Below are positions 33,870 through 43,312 of a stretch of DNA of 64,000 nucleotides, one piece after another. Source of the DNA: Clostridia bacterium (GTDB taxonomy: Bacteria; Bacillota; Clostridia; Oscillospirales; Acutalibacteraceae). The stretch covers positions 1 to 64,000 of the forward strand of contig JAFQRA010000031.1 of NCBI GenBank assembly GCA_017410325.1. Reading direction: 5' to 3'. The notes below the pieces were generated by a model. The model was not told the origin of the DNA. It searched no databases and saw nothing but the letters and a program-made list of their open reading frames with translations. The position numbers and the translations under genes are program-made. Position 1 is the first letter of the stretch, and each line of letters begins with the position of its first letter.

Positions 33870-33914
33870 TACATTTTCCTTTTGGTGATTGCTAAATTGG
33901 TGATTGCCAAAAAT

Positions 33915-35648
33915 TTATTTTGCGCAGAAGTAAACTGTCTTTGTGAACGGTGAGGTGAGGAATTCACCCTTGCGTACGTAGGTGATATCAACCTTGATGT
34001 TGCCGCCCGAAAGCTTTGTGCAGGGGATTTCGAGCTCTTCGCCGGGTGCGATTACCGCACTCTTGTCAACGGTGAACTCACAGCCCTCTGCCTCAACGCT
34101 CTTTACGGTTATGCTGTACTTTTCGGAAAGGTTGCGTACGAGAAGGGCGTTGCTCTCGCTGTTATAGAAGCCTGAGGTTTCGTTTGTGAACTTTGCGTAT
34201 ACTGCGTCTACGGGGTTCTGGCCGAGCTCGAACTGCGGGTAGTCGGGGTCGGAACGAACGTCAACGATATCGTCCGTGAGAAGCATTTTTACAATAAGGG
34301 GACGGGTGTAGCTGTCCCAGTAAATCATACCGTGGTACTGACCCTTTATGAACCACGTTTTTTCGGGCAGAAATGCGCAGGATGCGTCAATCGTGCGGCC
34401 GGGCGAAATGTGGTTGTGTGTCGGGTCTGTGCAGGTGGTGTTCTTCTGCTTGTAGTCTGCGGGGAACTGCGTGCCGAATTCAGCCGTGTATGCACCCGAG
34501 GAGCAGGTCGTGTCAATAACGAAGTCTGCATCGATTGCTTCGCCCGAACCGAGGCGTGTGCCGCAGTTGGAGAGAATATAGATGTTTGCGCCTGCTGCTT
34601 CGGCCGCCTTGAGACCCTCGCTCATATTGACCATACAGTCGTAGTGCATCTTGTCGTGCTTTTCAATCATCTTTGCGTTGGTAAGAGGATTGAGATACAT
34701 CTCCTTAAGCTGGGTGTAGGACTCAATATCCATAAAATCCCAAACACTGCCGAAGGTCATTGCATAGGGCTGGAAGCACTCTACGAAAGCGATCTTAAGC
34801 AGCTCGTTGAGAAATTCGCCGGGCAGAATTTTGCCGAGCCAGCGAAGGTCAGCCTCCGTGCGGAGAAGGACGTTTGCAAAACGGCTGATTTCATCCATAT
34901 CAAAGTTTGCCGCGCCGAGGCCGAGCAGACCCTTTACTATTGACGTGCCGCCGATTGCGGGTACGTCAAGCAGAGCGTTGTCAACCTTGCCCTCTTCACC
35001 GTGGTAGTAAAGGTAGGCGGCGGCGGTCTGGCCGCCGTGGCTGAGTGCGTAGATATCTACCTTGTCCTTGCCCGTGATTTCAAGAACGTCGTCAATAAAC
35101 TCTGCAAGGCGTTCGGAATTGTCAATCTGGCCCAGACGCCAGTCCGTGTTAAAAATATAAATGGATTCTTCGGGTACGTATTCGGCAATGTAGCCGTTGA
35201 TTTCCTGCTCGGGCACAAAGTCAGCCTTGCCGTTTGCCTTGAGCGTGGCAATGGAGGCTTCCTCTGCGTAGTAGGGGTAGGGGGTTACGTTGTATTTTGA
35301 TGTGCCGTCGGGGTTGCAGGCCATCTGGCCGAGCTTTACGCTTACAAGGTAATCGATACCGCTGATAAGCAGGTCGCTCTCGCCGCCGAGAATATACGAA
35401 ACAAGGCCGATGAGAATAGGCGGTACGGCGGCTACAATTCGTCCTGTGTCGAATTCAGCGCCTGCACCCCAGATGCCGGTTTCGGTTTCAAGACCTCTGT
35501 CAAGAACAAAGGGTGAGCCCGTGAAGCCCTGAAGGAAAACTACGGGGTCTCCGTCCCATTTGATTTCGTCTTCACTTGCCTGTGTGCCGATTGCAACCGT
35601 ACCGAAAAGCAGGGCGGCGCAAAGGATAATGCTTACGAGTTTTTTCAT
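33915..35648 (-). CDS. Secreted LCAT-like lipase/acyl hydrolase, copy 1
   Basis: This 577-residue paralogue of the downstream gene has a signal peptide (KKLVSIILCAALLFGTVAIG) cleaved near TQAS, the oxyanion segment GDPVVFLQGFTGSP and the nucleophile elbow YALSHGGQTAAAYLYY. Both copies share the middle region MHYDCMVNMSEGLKAAEAAG and a C-terminal beta-rich domain of about 100 residues. The ATG at 35648 is chosen because AGAAAGGA lies about 11 bp upstream; an ATG at 35660 would overlap that site. It lies 36 bp after the MFS gene, so transporter, two lipases and GDPD form one unit. Confidence 0.85.
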   Translation of the reverse strand: MKKLVSIILCAALLFGTVAIGTQASEDEIKWDGDPVVFLQGFTGSPFVLDRGLETETGIWGAGAEFDTGRIVAAVPPILIGLVSYILGGESDLLISGIDYLVSVKLGQMACNPDGTSKYNVTPYPYYAEEASIATLKANGKADFVPEQEINGYIAEYVPEESIYIFNTDWRLGQIDNSERLAEFIDDVLEITGKDKVDIYALSHGGQTAAAYLYYHGEEGKVDNALLDVPAIGGTSIVKGLLGLGAANFDMDEISRFANVLLRTEADLRWLGKILPGEFLNELLKIAFVECFQPYAMTFGSVWDFMDIESYTQLKEMYLNPLTNAKMIEKHDKMHYDCMVNMSEGLKAAEAAGANIYILSNCGTRLGSGEAIDADFVIDTTCSSGAYTAEFGTQFPADYKQKNTTCTDPTHNHISPGRTIDASCAFLPEKTWFIKGQYHGMIYWDSYTRPLIVKMLLTDDIVDVRSDPDYPQFELGQNPVDAVYAKFTNETSGFYNSESNALLVRNLSEKYSITVKSVEAEGCEFTVDKSAVIAPGEELEIPCTKLSGGNIKVDITYVRKGEFLTSPFTKTVYFCAK

Positions 35649-35684
35649 AATCTGTGACATCCTTTCTTTAATTCAATCAGCAGT

Positions 35685-37010
35685 TCAGTTGCTACTCTTT
35701 TTGAGGTTTTTTGCAAGGAAAACAAGCGGTACAAAAATTGTAAGACCGATTGCCGCTGCCGCAAGATAGATGTGCGGTGCGGGAATGTTTACCGCTGCGC
35801 CGTACTCGTTGGTGTACTGTGCAGTTGCAAAAGCGTTCGTGACCTTAACTGCAACAGCGGGGCCGATTGTCATAGGCAGAAGCACCGAGAATATCATTCT
35901 GATGCCCTGAAGCTGTCCCGCTTTGTCCTCGGGCGTGAAGTCACGGATTGCGGCGTTGAGCATAATCATAAGCAGACCGTAGCCTACGAGCGCCACAAGT
36001 GCGGAAAGCGCAAAGTAGATGATGTTTCTGTCTGCAAAATATACGAGCACAAGACCGATTGCAAAGAAAGCGGCAGAGGGGAAAAGGAAGGGGGCCTTGC
36101 CCTTTTTGTCGCTGAGAATAATGAACGAAACAAGTGTTGCAATGCAGGCGGCAAAAACAGCAACGGCAAGAATAATAACCGGTACGGTAAGCTGAAGCGT
36201 GCTCATATCAATGTAGTGTTCAACATAAATAAACAGATAGGGGAAGAACACCTGGCTGGCGATTGCGAAAATACCCATACATACCAGAGAAAGGTAAAGG
36301 TTTTTGTTCTCTTTAATAACGGCGGGTCTGAAGCCGTAGGTCATCGTTTCGACAAAGCCTGCGGTTGTTTTGACACCCGTTCTGGACTCCTTTATGGAGA
36401 AGATACCGATTACGCCGCAGATTGTAACGATAAGGCCGAGTCCGATAAAGCAGGCAGGGTAGCCGAACTTTACGGAAAGGCTGCCGAAGGCCGCGGTAAC
36501 GCCGACAAGCGCAACAACGGGAAGAATGGCGAGAACGGATTCGGTTTTCGCTCTGTTGGAGGTTGAGGTGATATCCGTAATCCATGCGTTGAAGGCTGCA
36601 TCGTTGCTGGTTGAACCCATAAAGGTCATAATGCAGTCCATAACGATAACGAGCATTACCGTTGCCGAAACAGCGGCTACGGGTGTTGTGCCCATAACCT
36701 TGGCAACGTTTTCGGGCGAGATAAGGGCAAACGCCATAACCGTGAAGCCCCAGACAATATAACCGCCGCAGATGAAAATCTTGCGCTTGTTGATTTTGTC
36801 GCTAAGGCTGCCCATAAACAGCGTTGTCAGTACCGCCACAACGGAGCTTGCGGTAACCATACGGGAAATATCCTCGGGCGTACCGCCGATTTCGTTGAAG
36901 AGGAAGAGGTTGAAGAAGTTGTTTTCTACTGCCCAGGCTACCTGACCCATAAAGCCGAAAAGGACTATATTCAGCCAGAGGTTGCCCGTGAGCTTGCTGC
37001 TTTTGCTCAT
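35685..37010 (-). CDS. MFS transporter
   Basis: This 441-residue major facilitator has 12 hydrophobic segments. The loop between helices 2 and 3 carries the family signature MGSLSDKINKRKIF (near residue 65). Helix 1 reads LWLNIVLFGFMGQVAW; a long central loop separates the halves (IKESRTGVKTTAGFVETMTYG). It is the first gene of the unit that encodes two lipases and a glycerophosphodiesterase, so import of a lipid breakdown product (for example glycerophosphodiester or glycerol phosphate) is a reasonable guess, not shown. GAAAGGCGG precedes the ATG. Confidence 0.88.
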   Translation of the reverse strand: MSKSSKLTGNLWLNIVLFGFMGQVAWAVENNFFNLFLFNEIGGTPEDISRMVTASSVVAVLTTLFMGSLSDKINKRKIFICGGYIVWGFTVMAFALISPENVAKVMGTTPVAAVSATVMLVIVMDCIMTFMGSTSNDAAFNAWITDITSTSNRAKTESVLAILPVVALVGVTAAFGSLSVKFGYPACFIGLGLIVTICGVIGIFSIKESRTGVKTTAGFVETMTYGFRPAVIKENKNLYLSLVCMGIFAIASQVFFPYLFIYVEHYIDMSTLQLTVPVIILAVAVFAACIATLVSFIILSDKKGKAPFLFPSAAFFAIGLVLVYFADRNIIYFALSALVALVGYGLLMIMLNAAIRDFTPEDKAGQLQGIRMIFSVLLPMTIGPAVAVKVTNAFATAQYTNEYGAAVNIPAPHIYLAAAAIGLTIFVPLVFLAKNLKKSSN

Positions 37011-37177
37011 TGCTTTGTCCGCCTTTCGTGTTGCAGTACGGTGTGAAAAGTAAACACGGACATACTGCGACTAATAAATAATTATTAATTATAATAACAA
37101 AAAAATTATTATCAGTCAATGGGATTTTATTATTCACAAAAATTTTTTTATTTGTCGAAAAAAGAAGAAAATAATGT

Positions 37178-37205
37178 TTGATTTTTTCACAAACTGTGCT
37201 ATAAT
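37178..37205 (+). promoter_or_regulatory. Predicted promoter of two-component system operon
   Basis: TTGATT and TATAAT are separated by 16 bp, with TGC directly before the -10 (extended -10), 43 bp before the response-regulator start. The gap 37011-37247 is otherwise AT-rich and gene-free. Confidence 0.65.
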
Positions 37206-37247
37206 GCAATTAATTGTGAGCTTTCACGATTACAGGGAGGAATAAAA

Positions 37248-37940
37248 ATGGCTTTGGAAAAGATTTTAATTGTAGATGACGATACCAACATCTGCGAGCT
37301 GTTGAGACTTTATATCGAAAAAGAGGGCTTTACCGTTATGATGGCAAACGACGGTGCAACCGCAGTGCGTATGTTCCGTGAACAGCAGCCCGACCTTATG
37401 CTGCTGGACGTTATGCTGCCCAAGCTTGACGGCTGGCAGGTCTGCCGTGAGGTGCGCAAGTTCTCCGAAAAGCCTATAATTATGCTCACCGCAAAGGGAG
37501 AAACCTTCGACAAGGTTCTCGGCCTGGAGCTTGGCGCCGACGACTATGTCGTAAAGCCCTTTGACACGAAAGAGGTTGTTGCAAGAATCAAGGCTGTTCT
37601 GCGCCGTTCGGGCGGGGCTTCCGCGGCTGTTGCCGTTCAGGAGGTTCACTACGACAAGCTTGCCATTAACCTCACAAATTACGAGCTTAAGGTAAACGGT
37701 GTTGCCGTTGATACTCCGCCCAAAGAGATGGAGCTTATCTTCCACCTTGCCAGCAACCCGAACAGAGTCTATACCCGCGACCAGCTTCTTGACGAGGTAT
37801 GGGGCTTCGATTACTATGGCGACTCCAGAACCGTTGACGTTCACGTCAAGCGCTTAAGGGAAAAGCTTGAAGGCGTTTCGGACAAGTGGGAGCTTCGCAC
37901 CGTATGGGGTGTAGGCTACAAGTTCGAAACCAAGGAATAA
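37248..37940 (+). CDS. OmpR/PhoB-family response regulator
   Basis: This 230-residue two-component regulator has a receiver domain with acidic pocket DDD at 10-12, phospho-acceptor Asp54 in LLDVMLP, and Lys in VVKPF near residue 104. A winged-helix output domain follows (about 130-228: PPKEMELIFHLASNPNRVYT, then DVHVKRLREKLE and VWGVGYKF). GGGAGGA precedes the ATG. It is followed by its histidine kinase and an HtrA protease, the order seen for cell-envelope stress systems of the VicR/WalR type. Confidence 0.95.
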   Translation: MALEKILIVDDDTNICELLRLYIEKEGFTVMMANDGATAVRMFREQQPDLMLLDVMLPKLDGWQVCREVRKFSEKPIIMLTAKGETFDKVLGLELGADDYVVKPFDTKEVVARIKAVLRRSGGASAAVAVQEVHYDKLAINLTNYELKVNGVAVDTPPKEMELIFHLASNPNRVYTRDQLLDEVWGFDYYGDSRTVDVHVKRLREKLEGVSDKWELRTVWGVGYKFETKE

Positions 37941-37953
37941 TTTTTATAAATCT

Positions 37954-39450
37954 ATGTCAAAGAAAACGAACAAAAGCAAACGAAGGCACGGTGGCGTATC
38001 AATCCGTGCGAGATATACGGCAATGCTTTCGCTTATAATTCTCGCCTGCTTCAGCCTGCTGGGTTTTTCTCTTGCGGCGTTTGCGGGCAGCTACTGGTAT
38101 TCGCAGAACGAAGCCCTGCTCAGCGAAAACGCAAAGAGCATAGCGGAAACCTCTTCAAGTCTGCTTTCCGGCGGCTATATTTCAATGTTCGGCGACGGCG
38201 ATACCTCAATTGCAATGCTCTGCTCGTCACTCGGCGTTATTTCCGATGCAATCAATGCGGACGTTTTTATATGCGACACCACGGGTCATATAATCGTTTG
38301 CCGTGACTACTTTGTAAACGGCGTTCTTGTCGGAAACTACTGTGAAATTCACGATAATCTCGTTATGACCAAGGAGGCTGTTGACGGCGCTTCGGCGGGC
38401 TCATATTCAACGGTGAGCACGCTCGGCGGTCAGTTCAGCGGTCTGCAGTATATTGTCGGTGAGCCCGTAAAGGTTGCCGGTGTTACGGTTGCAACCGTTT
38501 TTGCCGTTGCGCCCGTATCGAATTCGGTCATATCGTTTGTTCTGCCGATTATAGAGCTTTTCTGCTTTGCGGTTGCAGTTGCTCTCGTTTTCGGAATTAT
38601 TGCCGTTTACCGCACCTCACGCAGCTTCACAAAGCCGCTTGAGCTTATGGCGGATGCAACAAGAAGCTATGCTTCGGGCGATTTTACCCCGAGAATAAAT
38701 ATAGAACGAAGCGACGAAATAGGTGAGCTTGCCACGGCGTTCAACACAATGGCGGGCAGCCTTGCACAGCTTGAAAGCTCAAGGCGCAGCTTTGTTGCCA
38801 ATGTTTCGCACGAGCTGAAAACTCCTATGACCACTATCGGCGGCTTTATTGACGGTATGCTCGACGGCACCATTCCGCCTATGGAACAGGACCATTATCT
38901 GCGTGTTGTTTCAAAGGAAGTCAAGCGCCTTTCGAGAATTGTTGTTTCAATGCTCAATCTTTCGAAGATTGAAGCGGGTCAGCTTGAGCTTAATTTCACC
39001 AAAGTCAATCTTTCCGATATGGTGCTGGGCACCTTCCTCAACTTTGAAAAGAAAATTGACGACGGCAAAATCGAAATAAGAGGTCTTGATTTGCTGGGTG
39101 CGCACTATGTCCGTGCGGACAGTGATATGCTCAGCCAGGTTATCTATAATCTTGTCGACAACGCCGTAAAATTCACTCCCGAGCACGGCTATATCAGCGT
39201 AAGCATTACCGAAAACGACGGCTTTATCGAAACTGCCGTTACCAACAGCGGTACGGGCGTTGCCCCCGAAGAGCTCAGTATGATTTTTGAGCGTTTTTAC
39301 AAGGTCGATAAATCCAGAAGCTACGATGCCAAGAGCACGGGTCTGGGCTTGTATATTGTAAAAAGCATACTGGATCTTCACGGCGGTACTGTTTCCGCCG
39401 AAAGCGAAGAGGGCAGATACACGCGTTTTGTGTTCTGTCTGCCAAAATAA
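37954..39450 (+). CDS. Sensor histidine kinase
   Basis: This 498-residue membrane kinase has a basic N-terminus and a first helix (about 24-48). An extracytoplasmic sensor domain of about 145 residues follows, then a second helix (about 193-215), a HAMP domain (SFTKPLELMADATRSYASGD, shortened) and a HisKA domain with phospho-acceptor His in NVSHELKTPMTTIGGF. The ATPase domain carries an N-box (NLVDNAVKFTP), SGTGVAPEE and TGLGLYI. It starts 13 bp after the regulator stop. The AAGGAATAA around that stop provides a weak ribosome binding site, so translation is probably coupled. The stimulus is unknown; the HtrA neighbour hints at envelope stress. Confidence 0.95.
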   Translation: MSKKTNKSKRRHGGVSIRARYTAMLSLIILACFSLLGFSLAAFAGSYWYSQNEALLSENAKSIAETSSSLLSGGYISMFGDGDTSIAMLCSSLGVISDAINADVFICDTTGHIIVCRDYFVNGVLVGNYCEIHDNLVMTKEAVDGASAGSYSTVSTLGGQFSGLQYIVGEPVKVAGVTVATVFAVAPVSNSVISFVLPIIELFCFAVAVALVFGIIAVYRTSRSFTKPLELMADATRSYASGDFTPRINIERSDEIGELATAFNTMAGSLAQLESSRRSFVANVSHELKTPMTTIGGFIDGMLDGTIPPMEQDHYLRVVSKEVKRLSRIVVSMLNLSKIEAGQLELNFTKVNLSDMVLGTFLNFEKKIDDGKIEIRGLDLLGAHYVRADSDMLSQVIYNLVDNAVKFTPEHGYISVSITENDGFIETAVTNSGTGVAPEELSMIFERFYKVDKSRSYDAKSTGLGLYIVKSILDLHGGTVSAESEEGRYTRFVFCLPK

Positions 39451-39553
39451 AAACACATTAATTTAAAAAAATGTTCACATATATGAAAAGTGAGTATAAT
39501 ACACAGTGTATAGACTTTAATCGCAATCTTTCTACACAAGGAGTAAATTATTA

Positions 39554-41119
39554 ATGAACGACAGAGAAGATATTTTCGGCGCGGAAGAGCCCGAGGAAAA
39601 CACACAGCCGACACCTCCCGAGGTGCTTGAGCCCGAGGAGGAGTCTGCGGAAAGCATAGCGGAAAAATATATCGGCGAGCCTGTTGTTGAGGCTCAGTCC
39701 GTTCCCGTTGAAGAACAGCCGCAGACACCGCCTGTTTACGGCGCTTATACACCGCCGCAGCAGTCCTATCAGCAGTGGCAGCCTGAGTATTCCTATCAGC
39801 CGCCTCAGAGCGGCGATAACGAGCCGCAAAAGAAAAAGAAGAAGGGCAGAAAGGCTTTCTGCATAATTCTTGCCCTTGCCCTTATAATTTCGGCGGTTGC
39901 AATTCCCGTTTCCCTTCTCAGGGATGATGAGGATTTAAACGGCGGAGTCGGCAGCTATCAGGACAATAATGCGGGGCAGTCAAATGCAGTTGACGAAAAT
40001 GCGCCTCAGCTTGAAATCGAAAAAACGCCTGCAGCTACAGGCGGCCATAGCGGCAGCGTGCTTTCTCCCGAGGAAGTTTACGAAAAAATTGCAGATATAA
40101 ACGTTGCCGTTATGATTTACAAAAGCGACAGCCTTTATACGGAAGGTACGGGCATCGTTATGGGCCAGGACAAGTCGGGCAAGTATACCTACATCATCAC
40201 CTGCGCCCACGTTATTTCCGACCCCGGTATCGAAGCCGTCATTCAGCTTGAGGACGGCACACGCTACGACGCCGTAATTTCCGGCTATGATGCAAGAACG
40301 GATATCGGTGTGCTTAAAATTGAGGCAAAGGGTCTCAAGGCGGCAGAATTCGGCGATTCCGATTCGCTGAAGGTAGGCAGTACCGTTTATGCAATAGGCA
40401 ATCCCGGCGGCTCGGCGCTTTTCGGCACGTTTACGGACGGCAGAGTTTCCGCAATCGGCAGAAATATTACAAGCAGTATAGGTTACGATATGGTTTGTAT
40501 TCAGCACAATGCCGCTATCAGCCCCGGTAACTCCGGCGGTGCGCTTGTCAACGAATACGGCCAGGTAATCGGCATCAACTCGGCAAAAATTGCCGCAACC
40601 GAATACGAGGGAATTTCCTTTGCAATTCCGATAACACAGGCAAAGGATATAATCGATAAGGTTATAGCCTACGGCTACGTGCCCGGCAGAGCAAAGCTCG
40701 GTATTTCTTACGTTGCTAACGATTCTTCCGCAATCAGCGGCATTTACGGTATGGCTGTCCAGATGATGGACCTTCCCAGCGGCTCACTTGTTATTTATTC
40801 AATTGACAGCAATAGTGCTCTTACAGGCACCGAGGCACAGCCCGGCGATATGATTATTTCCGTCAACGGCAAGGACCTTGACAAGCCGGATGTTCTTCTT
40901 GAAATCATAGAGGACTCCTCCGTGGGCGACGTGCTGACTCTCGAACTTTTCCGAATCACCACCACGGGCGGCAGATACCACACTGAGGAGCTTACCGTCA
41001 AGGCAAAGCTTATTGAGGAAAACAATACGAAGGTTGAAGAAACCACAACCGCAGGCGTTTACGGCAACGACAGCTATGGCTACGGCGGCTATGATTTCGG
41101 CTTCGACTTCGGCTTCTGA
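39554..41119 (+). CDS. HtrA/DegP-like membrane serine protease
   Basis: This 521-residue envelope protease has an acidic, Pro/Gln-rich cytoplasmic N-terminus of about 95 residues, a KKKKKGRK stop-transfer and one membrane helix (about 102-122). A trypsin-like domain follows with His219 (TCAHVIS), Asp250 (RTDIGVLKI) and Ser327 (SPGNSGGAL), then a PDZ domain (about 375-480: SGSLVIYSIDSNSALTGTEA, in part). The last 25 residues are a Gly/Tyr/Phe-rich tail (YGYGGYDFGFDFGF), unusual for the family and perhaps a degradation or surface tag. AAGGAG precedes the ATG. It probably belongs to the stress regulon of the upstream two-component system. Confidence 0.93.
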   Translation: MNDREDIFGAEEPEENTQPTPPEVLEPEEESAESIAEKYIGEPVVEAQSVPVEEQPQTPPVYGAYTPPQQSYQQWQPEYSYQPPQSGDNEPQKKKKKGRKAFCIILALALIISAVAIPVSLLRDDEDLNGGVGSYQDNNAGQSNAVDENAPQLEIEKTPAATGGHSGSVLSPEEVYEKIADINVAVMIYKSDSLYTEGTGIVMGQDKSGKYTYIITCAHVISDPGIEAVIQLEDGTRYDAVISGYDARTDIGVLKIEAKGLKAAEFGDSDSLKVGSTVYAIGNPGGSALFGTFTDGRVSAIGRNITSSIGYDMVCIQHNAAISPGNSGGALVNEYGQVIGINSAKIAATEYEGISFAIPITQAKDIIDKVIAYGYVPGRAKLGISYVANDSSAISGIYGMAVQMMDLPSGSLVIYSIDSNSALTGTEAQPGDMIISVNGKDLDKPDVLLEIIEDSSVGDVLTLELFRITTTGGRYHTEELTVKAKLIEENNTKVEETTTAGVYGNDSYGYGGYDFGFDFGF

Positions 41120-41182
41120 TTAAGGGGTATTTTTTCAAATAAAATATCCCAAGGGTAGTAATAAAAAGGGGTAAAAATTTTA

Positions 41183-41971
41183 ATGTACGACAAGTCGGTT
41201 TTTGGAAAGACAAAATACTTTATCATTGATATGGACGGCACGTTCTATCTGGGCAATTCAATCATTCCGGGTGCCGAAACCTTCATTGAAAAGCTGAAGG
41301 AAACGGGACGGGATTTCCGCTTTTTCACAAACAACTCCTCAAACAATGTTGAGGTCTGCCGTAAAAAGCTTGAAAAGATGGGCTTCCCCGTGTCAGAAGA
41401 GAAAATTATAATTTCTTCCCACGTTACCATTGATTATCTCAAGCGGAATCATCCGGGCGAAAAGGTTTACCTTCTCGGCAATGAAAGGCTGACAAACGAC
41501 TTTATAAGTGCAGGCATCATTCTGACCGAAGAAAAGCCCGACGTAATCGTTCTCGGCTTTGACACCACCCTGACTTATGAGAGAATCAGCAAGGCTGCCA
41601 ACTGGATGGCGCAGGGAGTTACCTATATCGCCACTCATCCCGACCTCAACTGCCCGATGGCAGAGGGCTTTATGCCCGACACAGGCTCGATGATTGAAAT
41701 GTTTGCCGCCTCAACCGGTAAGCGTCCCTTAGTTATGGGCAAGCCTATGGAGGAAACGGTCAACTATGTTACAAACCTTCTCGGTTGCGAGAGGGAGGAA
41801 ATAGCCTTTGTCGGTGACAGACTGGCAACGGATATAGCAATCGGCTTCAACCACGGCATTCCCAGCGCACTCGTGCTCAGCGGAGTTACAAGCGCCGAAG
41901 AATACGCACAAAGCCCGATAAGGGCAAGCGTTGTTGCCGAAGACCTCAGACAGCTCGGCGAATATCTTTGA
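41183..41971 (+). CDS. HAD-IIA family sugar-phosphate phosphatase (NagD-like)
   Basis: This 262-residue HAD phosphatase has motif I FIIDMDGTFYLGN (nucleophile Asp16 and Asp18), motif II FFTNNSSNN, and the C-terminal Lys and Asp motifs GKPMEETV and VGDRLATDIA. The cap position between motifs II and III marks subclass IIA (NagD/PNP type), cytoplasmic enzymes acting on nucleotide or sugar phosphates. AAAAAGGGG is the ribosome binding site. Substrate not predictable from context. Confidence 0.9.
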   Translation: MYDKSVFGKTKYFIIDMDGTFYLGNSIIPGAETFIEKLKETGRDFRFFTNNSSNNVEVCRKKLEKMGFPVSEEKIIISSHVTIDYLKRNHPGEKVYLLGNERLTNDFISAGIILTEEKPDVIVLGFDTTLTYERISKAANWMAQGVTYIATHPDLNCPMAEGFMPDTGSMIEMFAASTGKRPLVMGKPMEETVNYVTNLLGCEREEIAFVGDRLATDIAIGFNHGIPSALVLSGVTSAEEYAQSPIRASVVAEDLRQLGEYL

Positions 41972-41996
41972 TTCAACCCGAAAGGAATGAAAAACT

Positions 41997-42383
41997 ATGC
42001 TTCACGAAAATCTCAAAAGACTCCGTAAGTCTTGCGGCTTCAGGCAGGAGGAAGTAGCGAAGGTTCTGGGAGTTGACCGTTCGGCCTACTCTTATTACGA
42101 GAGCGGTAAAACCGAGCCGAGTGTAAAAAACCTTATCAAAATTGCAAGAATGTTCAAGGTCGATATTGACGTGCTTGTCGGTAACAGCGAATATGTAAGC
42201 GCACTCGCTCTTAACAGCGAGCCTGCCGATGAATACGATTCACAGCTTTGCGCTGACCTGGATTCACTGAGCAAATGCTCGTCACAGGAAAGAATTCTTG
42301 TCGCCATGCTCCGCCAGGCGCAGGATAAAGATGCCTTTATCTCGGCTGTAAAAGCACAGTATAAGGCTGAAGTTTCAGAATAA
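41997..42383 (+). CDS. XRE family transcriptional regulator
   Basis: This 128-residue protein has an N-terminal helix-turn-helix (LKRLRKSCGFRQEEVAKVLG, DRSAYSYYESGKTEPSVKNL) and an acidic C-terminal half (about 70-128) without recognised domain; it may mediate oligomerisation. AAAGGA precedes the ATG. It lies between a phosphatase and a zinc-ribbon membrane protein gene, 18 bp before the latter, which may be its target. Confidence 0.88.
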   Translation: MLHENLKRLRKSCGFRQEEVAKVLGVDRSAYSYYESGKTEPSVKNLIKIARMFKVDIDVLVGNSEYVSALALNSEPADEYDSQLCADLDSLSKCSSQERILVAMLRQAQDKDAFISAVKAQYKAEVSE

Positions 42384-42401
42384 AAAGAGAGAGGTGTAAT
42401 T

Positions 42402-43157
42402 ATGTTTTGTCAGAATTGCGGTACACAGATAGCTGACGGAACCGTCATCTGTCCCGCCTGCAATACCCAGCTTTCACCCAGTATGGGAAACGGACCTTCT
42501 CCGGCTCCGGCTCCCGCTACCGAGCCCGCTGCGCAGCCTGAGCCTCAGCCCGCTGCAAAGGGCAAAACCGAAAATCCCAAGGGTAAGGGCTACGCCGCCG
42601 TTGTTTCGGCGCTTATGGCTTTCCCGACACTCATCTGCCTCGTTGCCGATTATCTCGGCCCGCCCGAATGGATAAGAAGCTTTTTCCCCGGCAGAGAATG
42701 GGCAGAGCCCGGTATTATCACTTGGTCAGCCTATCTTCTCGGCATCGTAATGTGCCTGTGGATGATGATAGTCCTGCCCGCAATCAAGCCCAAACGCCCT
42801 GCGGTAACCGTCGGCGTGTGTATGGCTGTTCTCTCGCTCTATCTGCTCTTCCTCGCCTACATAAATCACAGCGCAGGCTGGTATGTGGATTACGTTCTTC
42901 CCGTCTGCCTTATGCTTACGGTTTCCTCGGCGATAATGAGTATACTTATGGCGTACAAGGTCATCCCTCCCGGACACATCGCTTCTGCAATTATCGTTCA
43001 GGGTGCCCTGCTGTGCCTTGGTATCGAAATTCTTTTCGATATGCAGAAAAGAGGTCAGCTTGAGCTTCGCTGGTCAATCATACTTGCAGTTGCCGCAATC
43101 TCCGCAGTCGGCATCTACGAAGCCGTCAGCTATGCGGTGAGAATAAATAAGAAATAA
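42402..43157 (+). CDS. Zinc-ribbon multi-helix membrane protein
   Basis: This 251-residue protein starts with a zinc ribbon (CQNCGTQIADGTVICPACN, residues 3-21), followed by a Pro/Ala-rich linker (about 28-55) and five to six membrane helices. No transport or enzyme motif is seen. The ribbon type matches the protein at 20277, but the rest is unrelated. AGAGAGGTG precedes the ATG. It is the last gene of the plus-strand run. Function unknown. Confidence 0.82.
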   Translation: MFCQNCGTQIADGTVICPACNTQLSPSMGNGPSPAPAPATEPAAQPEPQPAAKGKTENPKGKGYAAVVSALMAFPTLICLVADYLGPPEWIRSFFPGREWAEPGIITWSAYLLGIVMCLWMMIVLPAIKPKRPAVTVGVCMAVLSLYLLFLAYINHSAGWYVDYVLPVCLMLTVSSAIMSILMAYKVIPPGHIASAIIVQGALLCLGIEILFDMQKRGQLELRWSIILAVAAISAVGIYEAVSYAVRINKK

Positions 43158-43229
43158 TAAAGTCAGGAGGCTTACGGCTTGTTCGTAAGTCTCATTTTTC
43201 AAATTACGGTTTGTCGATTTCATCGACAA

Positions 43230-43275
43230 ACCGTAATTAATGCAAAATGCAAAACTCAAAATGCAAAATTAAGGG
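43230..43275. repeat. TGCAAAATGCAAAA direct repeats in gene-free stretch
   Basis: The 309-bp gap 43158-43466 contains the inverted pair ACGGTTTGTCGAT / ATCGACAAACCGT-type sequence near 43205-43236, which may act as terminator for the preceding gene. Three TGCAAAA units follow, resembling the spacer repeats at 2.1 kb, and then the larger palindromic repeat at 43313-43381. Confidence 0.4.
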
Positions 43276-43312
43276 TCGCTTTGCTCCGATTTTTAAAAAG
43301 CAACCTTGCAGA

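Noticed and set aside
35772-36566. 264-codon plus-strand frame
   Set aside because: Antisense of the MFS transporter, highly charged, with no ribosome binding site.
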